From: Methylobacterium sp. J-077
GTDB lineage: Bacteria; Pseudomonadota; Alphaproteobacteria; Rhizobiales; Beijerinckiaceae
Direction: 5' to 3'
Assembly: GCF_022829365.1 (NCBI RefSeq)
Contig: NZ_JAKSYJ010000142.1
Coordinates: 1 to 64,000, forward strand
DNA: 64,000 nt
A program made the position numbers and the translations under genes. The notes under the pieces are model-generated. The model was not told the DNA's origin, searched no databases, and saw only the letters and a list, made by a program, of their open reading frames with translations. Numbering within the stretch: position 1 is the first letter of the stretch; the number at the start of each line of letters is the position of its first letter. Of this stretch, positions 36,841 through 47,026 are shown in pieces.

Positions 36841-37395
36841 CTATGGCGTCCTCTGAATTCGAACTCGACCGCGTGTAATCGATGTCACGATCCCCAATTG
36901 CGTACGGCCCTCACTGAGCTGAACAAAGTCAAGTGGATCGGTTCTAAGGCGCCACGTGATTGTCGGCTGTTGGTCTGCTAAATTGTTCCTGGTGTCGTGC
37001 TGTGTATTAAGAGCAACCTCAAGCTGATCCACCATACCGCTCGTATAAGATTTATTCACGGCGATGGCGCACGTCTCACTTGGATTTTTCTCCAGCGGCA
37101 TTCTGTCGGTAATCCTGGATGCGCCAATTTCGATCCAAGGAGAGTCAGCAGCCTCGCTCGATGTTGTTTTCCAAGCCGTGCTAAGGATGGACTGAGTCGG
37201 CATTCTGCTCAACTCGCCGGACATCGCCTCATTCCGCTGCCAGCCGTGCGATGCCGCTGCTGTGTCGACCGCCGTGAGTGCCGGCCCGTCCCCCATGCAC
37301 GTGTCGATAAACAGGGGGACGAGGTCAGACTTATCGCGCACCTCTGCTGCCGGAGCAGACAGAGATACGGCAACTGCCAGCAGAAGCGCGTCCAC
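36841..37395 (-). CDS. Secreted protein of unknown family inserted between sucC and sucD
   Basis: A 184-aa protein from a GTG two bases after the sucC stop. The first 18 residues ([16 protein letters not shown]) form a signal peptide. The mature part has [29 protein letters not shown], then [20 protein letters not shown] and later [15 protein letters not shown], with two Cys that might form a disulfide. I do not recognise the family for certain. Hand counts give 33 G/C in 36901-36960 and 30 in 37021-37080, well below the surrounding genes, a sign of lateral acquisition. The stop lies 3 bases before the sucD ATG, so sucD translation may depend on ribosomes reading this gene. Confidence 0.75.
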   Translation of the reverse strand: MDALLLAVAVSLSAPAAEVRDKSDLVPLFIDTCMGDGPALTAVDTAAASHGWQRNEAMSGELSRMPTQSILSTAWKTTSSEAADSPWIEIGASRITDRMPLEKNPSETCAIAVNKSYTSGMVDQLEVALNTQHDTRNNLADQQPTITWRLRTDPLDFVQLSEGRTQLGIVTSITRGRVRIQRTP

Positions 37396-37397
37396 TG

Positions 37398-38597
37398 TCA
37401 GTTGCCGCCCTTCACGGCGGCGACGATTTTCTGGGCGGCGTCGTCGAGGTCGTCCGCTGGGATCACGTTGAGGCCGGAGCCCCGGATAATGTCCTTGCCC
37501 TGCTCGACGTTGGTGCCCTCCAAGCGCACCACCAGCGGCACCTGCAGGCCCACCGCCTTGACGGCGGCGATGACGCCGCGGGCGATGACGTCGCACTTCA
37601 TGATCCCGCCGAAGATGTTGACGAGGATCCCCTTCACCTGCGGATCGGCGGTGATGATCTTGAATGCCGCCGTCACCTTCTCCTCGGAGGCGCCGCCGCC
37701 GACATCCAGGAAGTTGGCCGGGCTCTCGCCGTAGAGCTTGATGATGTCCAGCGTCGCCATGGCCAGGCCTGCGCCGTTGACCATGCAGCCGATCGTGCCG
37801 TCCAGCGCGATGTAGGCGAGGTCGTATTTCGACGCCTCGATCTCCTTGGCGTCCTCCTCGGTCTCGTCACGCAGGGCGACGATGTCGGCGTGCTTGTAGA
37901 GCGCGTTCGAGTCGAACGAGATCTTCGCGTCGAGGCACTTGAGGTGGCCGTCGGCGGTGAGCACCAGCGGATTGATCTCCAGCATGCTCATGTCCTTGGA
38001 CATGAACGCCGCGTAGAGCTTTTCCGTGAGCGAGGCAGCGTCCTTGGCCTGGGCGCCGGTGATGCCCAGCGCCTTGGCGACCGCGCGGCCGTGATGGGGC
38101 ATCACGCCGGTGGCGGGATCAACCGGGATCGTGTGGATCTTCTCGGGCGTGTCGTGGGCGACCGCCTCGATGTCCATGCCGCCCTCGGTGGAGACCACGA
38201 AAGCGACACCGCCGGAGGTGCGGTCGACCAGCATCGAGAGGTAGAATTCCTCCGCGATCTGGGCACCTTCCTCGATGTAGAGGCGGTTGACCTGCTTGCC
38301 GGCCGGGCCGGTCTGGATCGTCACCAGGGTCTGGCCAAGCATCTCGCCGGCATATTGCTTGACCTCGTCGATGGACTTGGTGACCCGCACCCCGCCCTTC
38401 GCGCCCTCGGGGGCGCCCTTGAAGGTGCCCTTGCCGCGGCCACCCGCATGGATCTGGCTCTTCACGACCCAGACCGGGCCGCCGAGTTCCTTGGCGGCGG
38501 CTTCTGCCTCCGACGGGTCGAAGATCGCCACGCCGCGGGAGACCGGCAGGCCGAACTCCTTCAATACGGCCTTGGCCTGGTATTCATGGATGTTCAT
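37398..38597 (-). CDS. sucC: Succinyl-CoA synthetase beta subunit
   Basis: A 399-aa subunit with an ATP-grasp fold that binds nucleotide and succinate. It begins [22 protein letters not shown]. Other landmarks are [67 protein letters not shown] and [17 protein letters not shown], all characteristic. ATG at 38597. It is downstream of mdh by 116 bases and forms the start of the sucCD unit, split here by the inserted secreted-protein gene. Confidence 0.97.
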   Translation of the reverse strand: MNIHEYQAKAVLKEFGLPVSRGVAIFDPSEAEAAAKELGGPVWVVKSQIHAGGRGKGTFKGAPEGAKGGVRVTKSIDEVKQYAGEMLGQTLVTIQTGPAGKQVNRLYIEEGAQIAEEFYLSMLVDRTSGGVAFVVSTEGGMDIEAVAHDTPEKIHTIPVDPATGVMPHHGRAVAKALGITGAQAKDAASLTEKLYAAFMSKDMSMLEINPLVLTADGHLKCLDAKISFDSNALYKHADIVALRDETEEDAKEIEASKYDLAYIALDGTIGCMVNGAGLAMATLDIIKLYGESPANFLDVGGGASEEKVTAAFKIITADPQVKGILVNIFGGIMKCDVIARGVIAAVKAVGLQVPLVVRLEGTNVEQGKDIIRGSGLNVIPADDLDDAAQKIVAAVKGGN

Positions 38598-38713
38598 CGG
38601 GACCTCATACGGAGGAGCGAGGAGGGGGTAGCGGATCGCGAATAGTTTTCAGGGAGCGAGCGGCCTCGACCGGGCCACTCTTCGCTATGCCCTATTCGCA
38701 GTTCGCCCCGAGA

Positions 38714-40104
<1,391 letters not shown>

Positions 40105-40719
40105 TCAGAGGATCCCGGAGCGCAGGACCCGCTGGATCGCGTGGATGACGGCTCCGAACCTGGCCTCGATCAGGTCGCGCGGCACTTCCGCATCGTGCTG
40201 GATCGCCAGCGGATGCGTGAACCGATAGCTCGCATCGAAGATGTAGGCGATCGCCCGTTCCCGGTCCCGGGCCGAGAAAATGCCCGAGGTGATGCCCTCC
40301 TCGACCACACGCTCGACCAGGCTGCGCAGGCGGACCCGGTGCCGCCGCGCGATCGGCCGTGCCGACACCGTCGCGTCGAGATGGACCGCGAACAGGTTCG
40401 GCTCGTCGAACAGGGCATCGCGCTGAACCGTCGCGAGGGCAGTGAGCAACCGCTCGATCTTATCATCGGCCGGATCGGGCGCGTCGGCGATGCCGGCGAG
40501 CCGGGCTTCGACGTCGCGCAGCCATCGGCCGGCTACCGCGTCGAGAAGCGCGTCCTTCGACGGGAAGTAGCGGTAGACGTTGGCGTGCGTCATCCCGGCT
40601 TCCGCCGCGACGGCCACGACCGTCACGCGCTTGGGCCCGAGACGGGACAAGTGCTCGGTGGCGATGCCAAGCAACCGCACATCGGCAGCGACCGGTGCCC
40701 GTGGACGCGACGGGGCCAC
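40105..40719 (-). CDS. TetR family transcriptional regulator
   Basis: A 204-aa regulator. The N-terminal helix-turn-helix reads GPKRVTVVAVAAEAGMTHANVYRYFPSKDALLDAV (about 28-62). The C-terminal ligand domain is helical and hydrophobic. The start is GTG, and translation begins within about 20 residues of the first helix, so it is probably right. The ligand and targets are unknown. Only ten bases separate it from a short signal-peptide-like frame on the other strand, which may be a remnant of a regulated efflux gene. A terminator hairpin follows. Confidence 0.85.
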   Translation of the reverse strand: MAPSRPRAPVAADVRLLGIATEHLSRLGPKRVTVVAVAAEAGMTHANVYRYFPSKDALLDAVAGRWLRDVEARLAGIADAPDPADDKIERLLTALATVQRDALFDEPNLFAVHLDATVSARPIARRHRVRLRSLVERVVEEGITSGIFSARDRERAIAYIFDASYRFTHPLAIQHDAEVPRDLIEARFGAVIHAIQRVLRSGIL

Positions 40720-41030
40720 TACCTCGCCGGTGTCGCGAAGCGCGTCACTGGCGGTCGTGTCTGCTGCAGGAATCCTGGTCTTTGCGCTGAGCGCCTCTTC
40801 CCTGGCCCCGTCGGACTCTGGCTTAAGGAACGGAAGCGGAAGGCGGGAGGTGGACAGGTGGTAGGGCGAGACGGACCCCCATCAGACCGGCGGAAGCGTC
40901 CCGGCGCTTCGCGTTGACGTTACGGCTTCCCCCCGGGAGCCCGTTGACTGAGCGGATTGGTACCGCTTGCACAGGGTATGTGTCAGTTCGGCTTGAGAAC
41001 GCAACAAAATTTTCTTGGTTATCACCGTCC
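40720..41030. other. Gap with possible signal-peptide remnant
   Basis: A plus-strand frame from GTG at 40730 to 40864 reads SRSASLAVVSAAGILVFALS then ASSLAPSDSGLRNGSG before stopping. It looks like the start of a secreted or adaptor protein (for example a TetR-controlled efflux adaptor) that is truncated. The remaining bases to gloB hold nothing recognisable. The coding status is doubtful. Confidence 0.3.
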
Positions 41031-41807
41031 TTAGAAGCGGTCCTTCCACGCACGCAGCGCAACAAAGACCGCTTCCGGATCTGTCCCGGCCGCTAAATCC
41101 ACTGACTTGGCCAAGGTCGGTACGTTGCTGCGCAGGAATGGATTGGTCGCCCGCTCGGCACCCATGGTCGAGGGAATCAGGAATCGGCCCTCAGCCTTCG
41201 CCCGCTCGGCCTCGGCCTTGCGCGCCAACAGGTCGCGGTTGTCTGGGTCGGCAGCCAGGGCGAAACGGGCATTGGACAGGACGTAGTCGTGGCCGCTGAA
41301 CACCCGCGTGGCGTCGGGCAGGTCCTCGAATCGCCGCAGCGAGCGCCACAGGGTCTCGGGCGGGCTCTCCATCACGCGGCCGCAGCCGAGGGTGAACAGC
41401 GTGTCGCCCGAGCAGACGAGGCCGGCGTCGGCGAACCAGTAGGTGATGTGGTCGGCGCAGTGGCCGGGGGTCTCCCAGACCTGGGCCGCGAGCCCGCCGA
41501 CCTGCACAGTATCGCCCTCGCGGACCGTGACATCCACGTCCGGAATTGCACCGCCGGCCTTGGCGGGGGCCACCACCCGGGCCCCGGTGGCGCGCTTCAC
41601 CGTGGGGATACCCTCGATGTGGTCGCCGTGCCGGTGCGTGACGAGGATGTCGGTCAGGCGCCAGCCGGTCTCGTTTAGGGCCTTCAAGACCGGGCCGGCC
41701 TCCGGCACGTCGATCGCCGTGCAGGCGCCGGTGGCCGGATCGCGGATCAGGACGCCGATGTTGTCGCTGCGGCACAGGAAGGTTCGGATCTCGGTCTCGG
41801 CAGCCAT
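41031..41807 (-). CDS. gloB: Hydroxyacylglutathione hydrolase (glyoxalase II)
   Basis: A 258-aa metallo-beta-lactamase-fold hydrolase that splits S-lactoylglutathione to lactate and glutathione in methylglyoxal detoxification. The metal ligands are visible: H58, H60, D62 and H63 in THRHGDHIEG, H116 in TPGHCADH, D135 in CSGDTLF and H173 in SGHDY. The C-terminal substrate domain ends RSNVPTLAKSVDL.PEAVFVALRAWKDRF, as in GloB. ATG at 41807. It is divergent from a methyltransferase gene, a pairing common in alphaproteobacteria. Confidence 0.93.
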   Translation of the reverse strand: MAAETEIRTFLCRSDNIGVLIRDPATGACTAIDVPEAGPVLKALNETGWRLTDILVTHRHGDHIEGIPTVKRATGARVVAPAKAGGAIPDVDVTVREGDTVQVGGLAAQVWETPGHCADHITYWFADAGLVCSGDTLFTLGCGRVMESPPETLWRSLRRFEDLPDATRVFSGHDYVLSNARFALAADPDNRDLLARKAEAERAKAEGRFLIPSTMGAERATNPFLRSNVPTLAKSVDLAAGTDPEAVFVALRAWKDRF

Positions 41808-41988
41808 TGGAGTCCCTCGTCAGGAGGCGCGAAGATTCGCAAGGCGCAGCGAAGCGCGAAATCTGCTGCCGTGAACCGGTGGCGAGCAAGCCCGGTTCCT
41901 TCGGTATTAACTCTCTACGAAGCTTGCCGCGGGCAGCGCGGCCCACCATTGAGTCAGAATCGTCGTTCCGGACTCGGTCCTGTTCTTC

Positions 41989-42723
41989 ATGCGTCTCGAC
42001 GTCAACGGTCTGCGGGCCTTCTATGCCAGCCCCTTGGGCGCCGAGACGCATCGCGTCGTCGCCCGCGCCCTGCACGGGTTCCTGGGTTCGGTCTCGGGGC
42101 TGCGTGTCCTCGGGATCGGCTACGCGACGCCGTATCTCGGGCCGATCCACTGCATCGCCGAGCGCACCCTCGCCTTCATGCCGGCGACGCAAGGCGTGGT
42201 GAACTGGCCGGGGACCGGCCGCTCCTGCACGGCGCTGGCCGACCCGACCATGATGCCGCTGCCCGAGGCCGCCATCGACAGGGTCGTGCTGGTCCACGCG
42301 CTCGAATCGGTGGAGAGCCCGACGGAGCTGCTGCAGGAGGTTTGGCGCACCCTCACCCCGGGCGGCCGGATGATCCTGGTGGTGCCCAACCGGCGCGGAG
42401 TGTGGGCCCGGCGCGAGGCGACGCCGTTCGGCCACGGCCAGCCCTACAGCCGCTCGCAGCTCGGACGGCTGATGCGCGACACGCTGTTCTCCCCAGAGGG
42501 CTGGGCCGAGACCCTGTACATGCCGCCGGTGCGCTCGCGGCTGATGCTGCGCACGGGACCCGCCTGGGAGCGGCTCGGCTCCGGCCTGGCCCTGCCGTTT
42601 GCCGGCCTGCACGTCGTCCACGCGACCAAGCAGCTCTACCGCCCGGTAGCGGTCCAGCAGGTGCGTCGCGCCCGCCGGCTGTCGCCGGCTCGGGTGCTGG
42701 TGCCGGCGCCCTCCCCGGGCTGA
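41989..42723 (+). CDS. Class I SAM-dependent methyltransferase family protein
   Basis: A 244-aa protein of the Rossmann methyltransferase fold. The cofactor strand is SGLRVLGIGYATPYL (about 36-50), less Gly-rich than usual. IDRVVLVHALESVESPTELLQEVWRTLTPGGRMILVVPNRRG (about 95-140) is the typical motif IV-to-VI region of UbiE-like enzymes. The C-terminus is basic and carries a hydrophobic helix. The substrate is not predictable. It is divergently arranged with gloB and co-directional with the marC gene 52 bases downstream. Confidence 0.8.
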   Translation: MRLDVNGLRAFYASPLGAETHRVVARALHGFLGSVSGLRVLGIGYATPYLGPIHCIAERTLAFMPATQGVVNWPGTGRSCTALADPTMMPLPEAAIDRVVLVHALESVESPTELLQEVWRTLTPGGRMILVVPNRRGVWARREATPFGHGQPYSRSQLGRLMRDTLFSPEGWAETLYMPPVRSRLMLRTGPAWERLGSGLALPFAGLHVVHATKQLYRPVAVQQVRRARRLSPARVLVPAPSPG

Positions 42724-42775
42724 CGCGCTCGAGACGCTGGCCGTCGGAGCCCGCTTGCTCTAGGCGGCAGGCCTC

Positions 42776-43507
42776 ATGAGCGTCGATTTCACCGTCCAGC
42801 AGTTCCTGCTCGCCCTCTCCGGCCTGATCGCGATCGTGAACCCGATCGGCGGGGCCTTCATCTTCGCGCAGGTGACCGGCGCTTACAGCCATGCCGAGCG
42901 GGTTCTGCTGTCGCGCAAGATCGGTGTCTACGCCGCCCTGGTGATGCTCGGCGCCCTCTGGGCCGGCACGCCGATCCTCAACTTCTTCGGGGTCACCCTG
43001 GCGGCCCTGCGGATCGCGGGCGGGCTGGTGGTGATGTCCTCGGCCTGGACTCAGCTCAACCGGCCCGAGGCCCGCGAGGCGCGCAAGCAGGCCGAGGCGT
43101 CGGGTTCCAAGGATCGGAGCTCCAAGGATCGTGATTCGACGACCCTGATCGAGACGAGCCGAGACCCGGCGCCGGGTCCTCTGGCCGAGATCGCGTTCTT
43201 TCCCCTGACCCTGCCGTTCACCACTGGTCCCGGCACCATCGCGGTGGCGATCACCCTGGGGGCGAACCGGCCCGCCGCCTACGCCGATCGGTTCGGCTTC
43301 TTCATCGGCGTCACCCTTGCGGCGCTGGTCGTGGCGCTGGCGGTGGCGCTGATCTACGCCTCCGCCGACCGGGTGGTGGCGCTGATCGGCCCGGCCCGAG
43401 CGCGGGTGACCGGGCGCCTGTTCGCCTTCTTGCTGCTCTGCGTCGGGACCCAGATCCTGATCACCGGTCTGACCGACGTGTTGGCGCCGCTGGTCGCGGC
43501 GCGATGA
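42776..43507 (+). CDS. MarC family integral membrane protein
   Basis: A 243-aa protein with six predicted membrane helices in two triplets, separated by a charged loop of about 45 residues (EAREARKQAEASG..DPAPGPLAEI). Family signatures are ALSGLIAIVNPIGGAFIFAQVTGAYS at the N-terminus and AFFPLTLPFTTGPGTIAVAITLG near residue 140. MarC/YhgN proteins are inner-membrane proteins of uncertain transport function despite the historic multiple-antibiotic name. The ATG start follows the methyltransferase stop closely, so they may share a message. Confidence 0.9.
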   Translation: MSVDFTVQQFLLALSGLIAIVNPIGGAFIFAQVTGAYSHAERVLLSRKIGVYAALVMLGALWAGTPILNFFGVTLAALRIAGGLVVMSSAWTQLNRPEAREARKQAEASGSKDRSSKDRDSTTLIETSRDPAPGPLAEIAFFPLTLPFTTGPGTIAVAITLGANRPAAYADRFGFFIGVTLAALVVALAVALIYASADRVVALIGPARARVTGRLFAFLLLCVGTQILITGLTDVLAPLVAAR

Positions 43508-43514
43508 CGGTCCC

Positions 43515-44567
43515 TCAGATCACCGGCAGCGCGCTCAGCCCACCGAACAGGGCCGCGTGGCCGGCGTAGTAGAGGAAGAGAAAGATCGCGAGAGCGGCCC
43601 CGTACCAGGCCGGCGCCAGCACCACGTGGCGGGCACGGACCGCCATCCGGACATCATCGGCCGCGATGGCGAGCAGCACCACGATGATCCCGGAATGCCC
43701 GATCGCGTCGACCTTGCCGAATTCGAACACCGCCGAGACGAAGATCGCCGCCAGGATGATCGCCGCGGAACGCCGGACCAGCGGGGTCCAGAGCAGCGCG
43801 AAGGCCAGGGTGAACTCGATGACGCCAGCGGCCTGCATGAACAGTTCGGGGGTGGCGCCGAGCGTCATCTGCGGCTTGGCGGCCAGCAGCGGCGCCGTCC
43901 ATTCCGGATAGGCCCACTTCTCGATGGAGGCCCACATCAGCGTGATCGCGGCGGTCCAGCGCACGAGGTCGAGGGGGCGGATGTCGAAGGGCGTGAGGTC
44001 GAGGCCGCGGCAGATCAGGTAGACGGCCACCCCTAAGAAGATCGGATAGTCGGCGAGGTGGAAGACGCCGTATTGCGCGGTGGCGAAGCTGAACAGGAAG
44101 ACGATGCCCAGCCCGGTGAGCGGCATGGTGCGCCGCCAGATCAGGCAGGCGGCCAGCGCGAGCTGGAACCACGGGATCCAGGCGACATCGGTCTTGAGTT
44201 CCGGGGTCAGGATGATGCCGCCGAGTTCCCAGAGCGACACGAAGAAGAAGCCGAGGGTCGCGCGGACCAGCAGCTCGGTATCGGTCCGGATCCGGGTGGT
44301 CACGCGGTCGAGGGCGTTGAGCAGGGCGCCGCCGAGTGGCGTTCCTTCGGCGAGGCAGCCGAACATCAGGCAGACCAGGGCGAGCACGGTCAGCCCTTCG
44401 AAATTCGTGCAGAGCACCTGTTCGAGGCCCTGCGGTTGCCCGGCGACGTCGTAGGCGCAGAACCACTTGACGTGGGCCTCGGCCTCCCCGGTGGCCGAGA
44501 GGCTGACCGCTCCGGCCGCGGCGAGAGCGTATCCGACGGGTGTTCGCTTACTCTTGAATGTCAGCAT
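43515..44567 (-). CDS. Polytopic membrane protein (DoxX-like), unknown
   Basis: A 350-aa protein from ATG at 44567, preceded by a GGCGAGG ribosome-binding site. A signal-like first helix ends near ATGEAEA, then HVKWFCAYDVAGQPQGLEQVLCTNFEGL begins an extracytoplasmic segment with two cysteines and an invariant-looking H-V-K-W-F. At least eight membrane helices follow, with WIPWFQLALAACLIWRRTMPLTG and TLMWASIEKWAYPEWTAPLLAAKPQMTLG. The latter segment is like the DoxX/quinol-oxidase-subunit family. Function is unknown; thiosulfate or quinone chemistry would fit DoxX but is unproven. It is convergent with marC, seven bases away. Confidence 0.6.
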   Translation of the reverse strand: MLTFKSKRTPVGYALAAAGAVSLSATGEAEAHVKWFCAYDVAGQPQGLEQVLCTNFEGLTVLALVCLMFGCLAEGTPLGGALLNALDRVTTRIRTDTELLVRATLGFFFVSLWELGGIILTPELKTDVAWIPWFQLALAACLIWRRTMPLTGLGIVFLFSFATAQYGVFHLADYPIFLGVAVYLICRGLDLTPFDIRPLDLVRWTAAITLMWASIEKWAYPEWTAPLLAAKPQMTLGATPELFMQAAGVIEFTLAFALLWTPLVRRSAAIILAAIFVSAVFEFGKVDAIGHSGIIVVLLAIAADDVRMAVRARHVVLAPAWYGAALAIFLFLYYAGHAALFGGLSALPVI

Positions 44568-45619
44568 CGGAGCCTCGCCGGTGCATGAAGACACCGTGGT
44601 TACCGGTCTATTTAGATAGATTAATAGGATCCCCGCCAATGGTTTGTTAACGAATATGGGTGGAAGGTTAACGCTGTGGATTGCGCGCGCAACTTGGGCG
44701 ATGACCGGTTGCGTCATGGGTCGGGATTCGGAGTCGGGATGAAAGACCTGTTCCGGGTTCCGTCCGCATACGGGCGATGAGGCGCGGCGCGAGAGCCCTT
44801 CTCAGGTCGACCCGAGGCGGTCCGCGTTCGGATGTCCATCGCCATCGCCATCGCAGGCCGCATCGCGTCCGGTCGGCACGGGGCTCTTCCTCGACAGCCG
44901 GCGGCATGAGCCCTGTCGCTCCGACGACTCGGCTGAACTTGCAATCGCATTGACGATTATTCGTCTTTGACGCGATCTCGATCGATTGACCTGTAGTAAT
45001 TATCTAGATCTATCGGCCAATAGGTTCAGAACTTGGTCGAAAAACCGCTTTTTTGCAAAAATTTTTCGGAAACGATTCTTATGTTCTGCGAGCATAATTG
45101 CGGATAAGCTCTCAACATCGTTGCTTATAGGCTTGCCTCCCGTGTGGAGCTGGGCGAACTCTCTGCCCTGCGCGACCCCGGCAAGACGAACAACGGACGC
45201 GGTCCCGCCGCGGCACCGGGCCGGCAACGGAGTCCAAGGTGTGAAGAGGGCGAACATTTCGGCTCCCGACCTGCACGGCGTGATGCCCCGGTGGAACATC
45301 ATCCGGCTGCGGCTTTGCGGCGGACCGCGGATCGAGGCGGCCGATACCGTCGACGGCCGGCGCGCGATCGGATCGGCTGCTTGAGAGTCCCCTGTCCTCG
45401 TGCGCGAAGCCGCGTCATCGGCGTCCGGGCGCCATCACAGGACCTGAGCACCGCCTGCCGAACGGCGGCGGGATGCGCTGGGATGTCCGCCTCTCATACG
45501 CTCTGGCCGGGCCCGGACCGACGACGCCAACCCTGACACCCCTGCAGGACCGTCTCCGCGCGCCGCAGCGACGCACGCGTGGACGCCGCCCTGTGCCCTT
45601 CAAGCCAAGGAGACTTTTC
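44568..45619. other. Gene-poor kilobase with AT-rich core
   Basis: No convincing gene on either strand over 1052 bases; short frames (for example 45000-45302 minus) lack ribosome-binding sites and recognisable features. The region 44940-45130 is strikingly AT-rich for this genome: 45001-45060 has only 23 G/C of 60. It contains CGAAAAA and TTTTTCG as an inverted pair around 45037-45070. Promoters for the ParA-like gene and the membrane-protein gene should lie here; a small RNA is possible but not demonstrated. Confidence 0.4.
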
Positions 45620-46456
45620 ATGACCGATGCCACGCAGCTCAAGGTTCCGGCCTGGTACACCCCGTCCGAGCTTCAGGACATCCAACAGGATCTCCTCGGC
45701 CCGGGGAACACGAAGGTCCTAATCCTGTGCCTGGGCGGCAAGGGCGGCGTCGGCAAGACGACCATCGCCCTGCAGATCGCCGATCTCGCCGCCGAGGTCG
45801 GCCCGGTCCTGGCGGTCGACACCGACCCGGCCAACCGGCACTTCCACACGGCGCTGATGCGCGAGACCGATCCGGGCAGCCAGAACTTCGTGCCGCGCCG
45901 CCCGGGCGTGTCGTGCTTCCGGCAGCGCCTGCGCGCGGAGGATTCCACCGGCCGCGTCGACCCGACCCTGGTCCAGGACCTGATCGAGCGCGTGTCCGAC
46001 GCCGCCGAGCGGTTCGTCGTGGTCGACTTCCCGGCCGGCGACACCGAAACGACCCGGCGCAGCACCGAGATCATCGTCGAGAGCTGCCGCGAGGAGAAGA
46101 TCCGCCTCTGCGTGGTCGTTGCCGCTGGCGCCGTCGATCCCACCGCCCTGGACGTCCTCCGGGAACTGCGGCCGCTGCTGCTCGAAGCCGACCGGGCGAT
46201 CCTGGCCAAGAACACCGCCCAGGCGACCAACTTCGACTATCTGGAGGCCTCCGACGTGGTGCGGCAACTGCGGGCGCAGCCGAATTTCCGCGCCACCGAG
46301 ATCGAGCGGATCGGCGAGCGCCTGATCGAGGCGCTGCGGATCCAGCACACGACTTGGCTCGACCTGGCGACCACCGCGCCAATGCGCCTTCGTGTCGAGG
46401 GTCGGCGCCTGCGGCGCAACTTCCACACGGCTTGGCGCGAGGCCTTCCGTCCGTGA
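45620..46456 (+). CDS. ParA/MinD-type P-loop ATPase, orphan
   Basis: A 278-aa deviant-Walker-A ATPase. K-G-G-V-G-K-T-T at residues 41-48 has the signature lysine K41 of the ParA/MinD/CobQ class. AVDTDPANRHFHT (65-77) is the A' motif, and VVVDFPAGDTETTRR (133-147) carries the Walker B-like Asp. Such ATPases dimerise on ATP and position plasmids, proteins or complexes, or mature enzymes. There is no parB, chromosome-partition gene or carrier enzyme nearby. The ATG has a strong AAGGAG site. The stop overlaps the next gene's GTG (GTGA), tying it to a membrane protein. Confidence 0.82.
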   Translation: MTDATQLKVPAWYTPSELQDIQQDLLGPGNTKVLILCLGGKGGVGKTTIALQIADLAAEVGPVLAVDTDPANRHFHTALMRETDPGSQNFVPRRPGVSCFRQRLRAEDSTGRVDPTLVQDLIERVSDAAERFVVVDFPAGDTETTRRSTEIIVESCREEKIRLCVVVAAGAVDPTALDVLRELRPLLLEADRAILAKNTAQATNFDYLEASDVVRQLRAQPNFRATEIERIGERLIEALRIQHTTWLDLATTAPMRLRVEGRRLRRNFHTAWREAFRP

Positions 46457-46890
46457 ACAACCTCGAGCGGTTCTACCGGACGGTTCACGGCCGGGAACTC
46501 CTGCCTTGGGAGCGGCAGCTCGCCGTGCGCGTTGCGGCCGCTCTCAACACCACGACGGACGACGACTTCGTCGTCCACCTGCTGCTGCTGTACAATGCCA
46601 CCCACGTCATCAGCGAGATGCACAATGAGCTGGTTGCCTCGAGGGATGCTTTCTCTCAGGGCAACCGCGAACTCGCTCAAGACCTGTCGGTCGAATTGCG
46701 CCGCAACACCCGGACGATCTACGTGCTGCTCGGTGTGGTGGTCGCCAGCGTGCTCGGGAGCGTCTGGATCATCCTCAGCCTAGTGAACCTGTCGCATCAA
46801 TACACGGTCAGCGAGGCCCGGTTCGCCGCTGCCCTGGAGGCCTCGGAGCGCCGGATGACGGGAACCCCCCCGTCCGGGCTTGCACGCTGA
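46453..46890 (+). CDS. Single-span membrane protein coupled to ParA-like ATPase
   Basis: A 145-aa protein from a GTG that overlaps the ATPase stop. The N-terminal cytoplasmic part (1-85) is helical: LERFYRTVHGRELLPWERQLAVRVAAALNT, then DDDFVVHLLLLYNATHVISEMHNELVASRDAF. One strong membrane helix lies at about 90-111 (YVLLGVVVASVLGSVWIILSL), and a short C-terminal helix follows it. I recognise no family. Overlap and order suggest it recruits or regulates the ATPase at the membrane, as MinE/MinC-type or conjugation/stability partners do; this is inference. Confidence 0.65.
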   Translation: MNNLERFYRTVHGRELLPWERQLAVRVAAALNTTTDDDFVVHLLLLYNATHVISEMHNELVASRDAFSQGNRELAQDLSVELRRNTRTIYVLLGVVVASVLGSVWIILSLVNLSHQYTVSEARFAAALEASERRMTGTPPSGLAR

Positions 46891-47026
46891 CGTCGACGTT
46901 CAACGGCCGTGGCGACCCTAGCGTCGGGGCGTCTCACGTGACGCCGTCGCCCATCTGACAAGGGCGCCAGGCAGCCGCGCGCATCCGCCCGCTTGCCCCT
47001 CCGGCTGCCCCGGCTAGATTGGACCC

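Noticed and set aside
38638-38699. 8-bp inverted pair GCGAATAG/CTATTCGC between mdh and sucC
   Set aside because: Arms are short and about 46 bases apart, so chance is a sufficient explanation; not strong enough to call a regulatory element.
45000-45302. 100-codon minus-strand frame in the AT-rich gap
   Set aside because: No ribosome-binding site, no recognisable motif, and a composition break in the middle of the frame.
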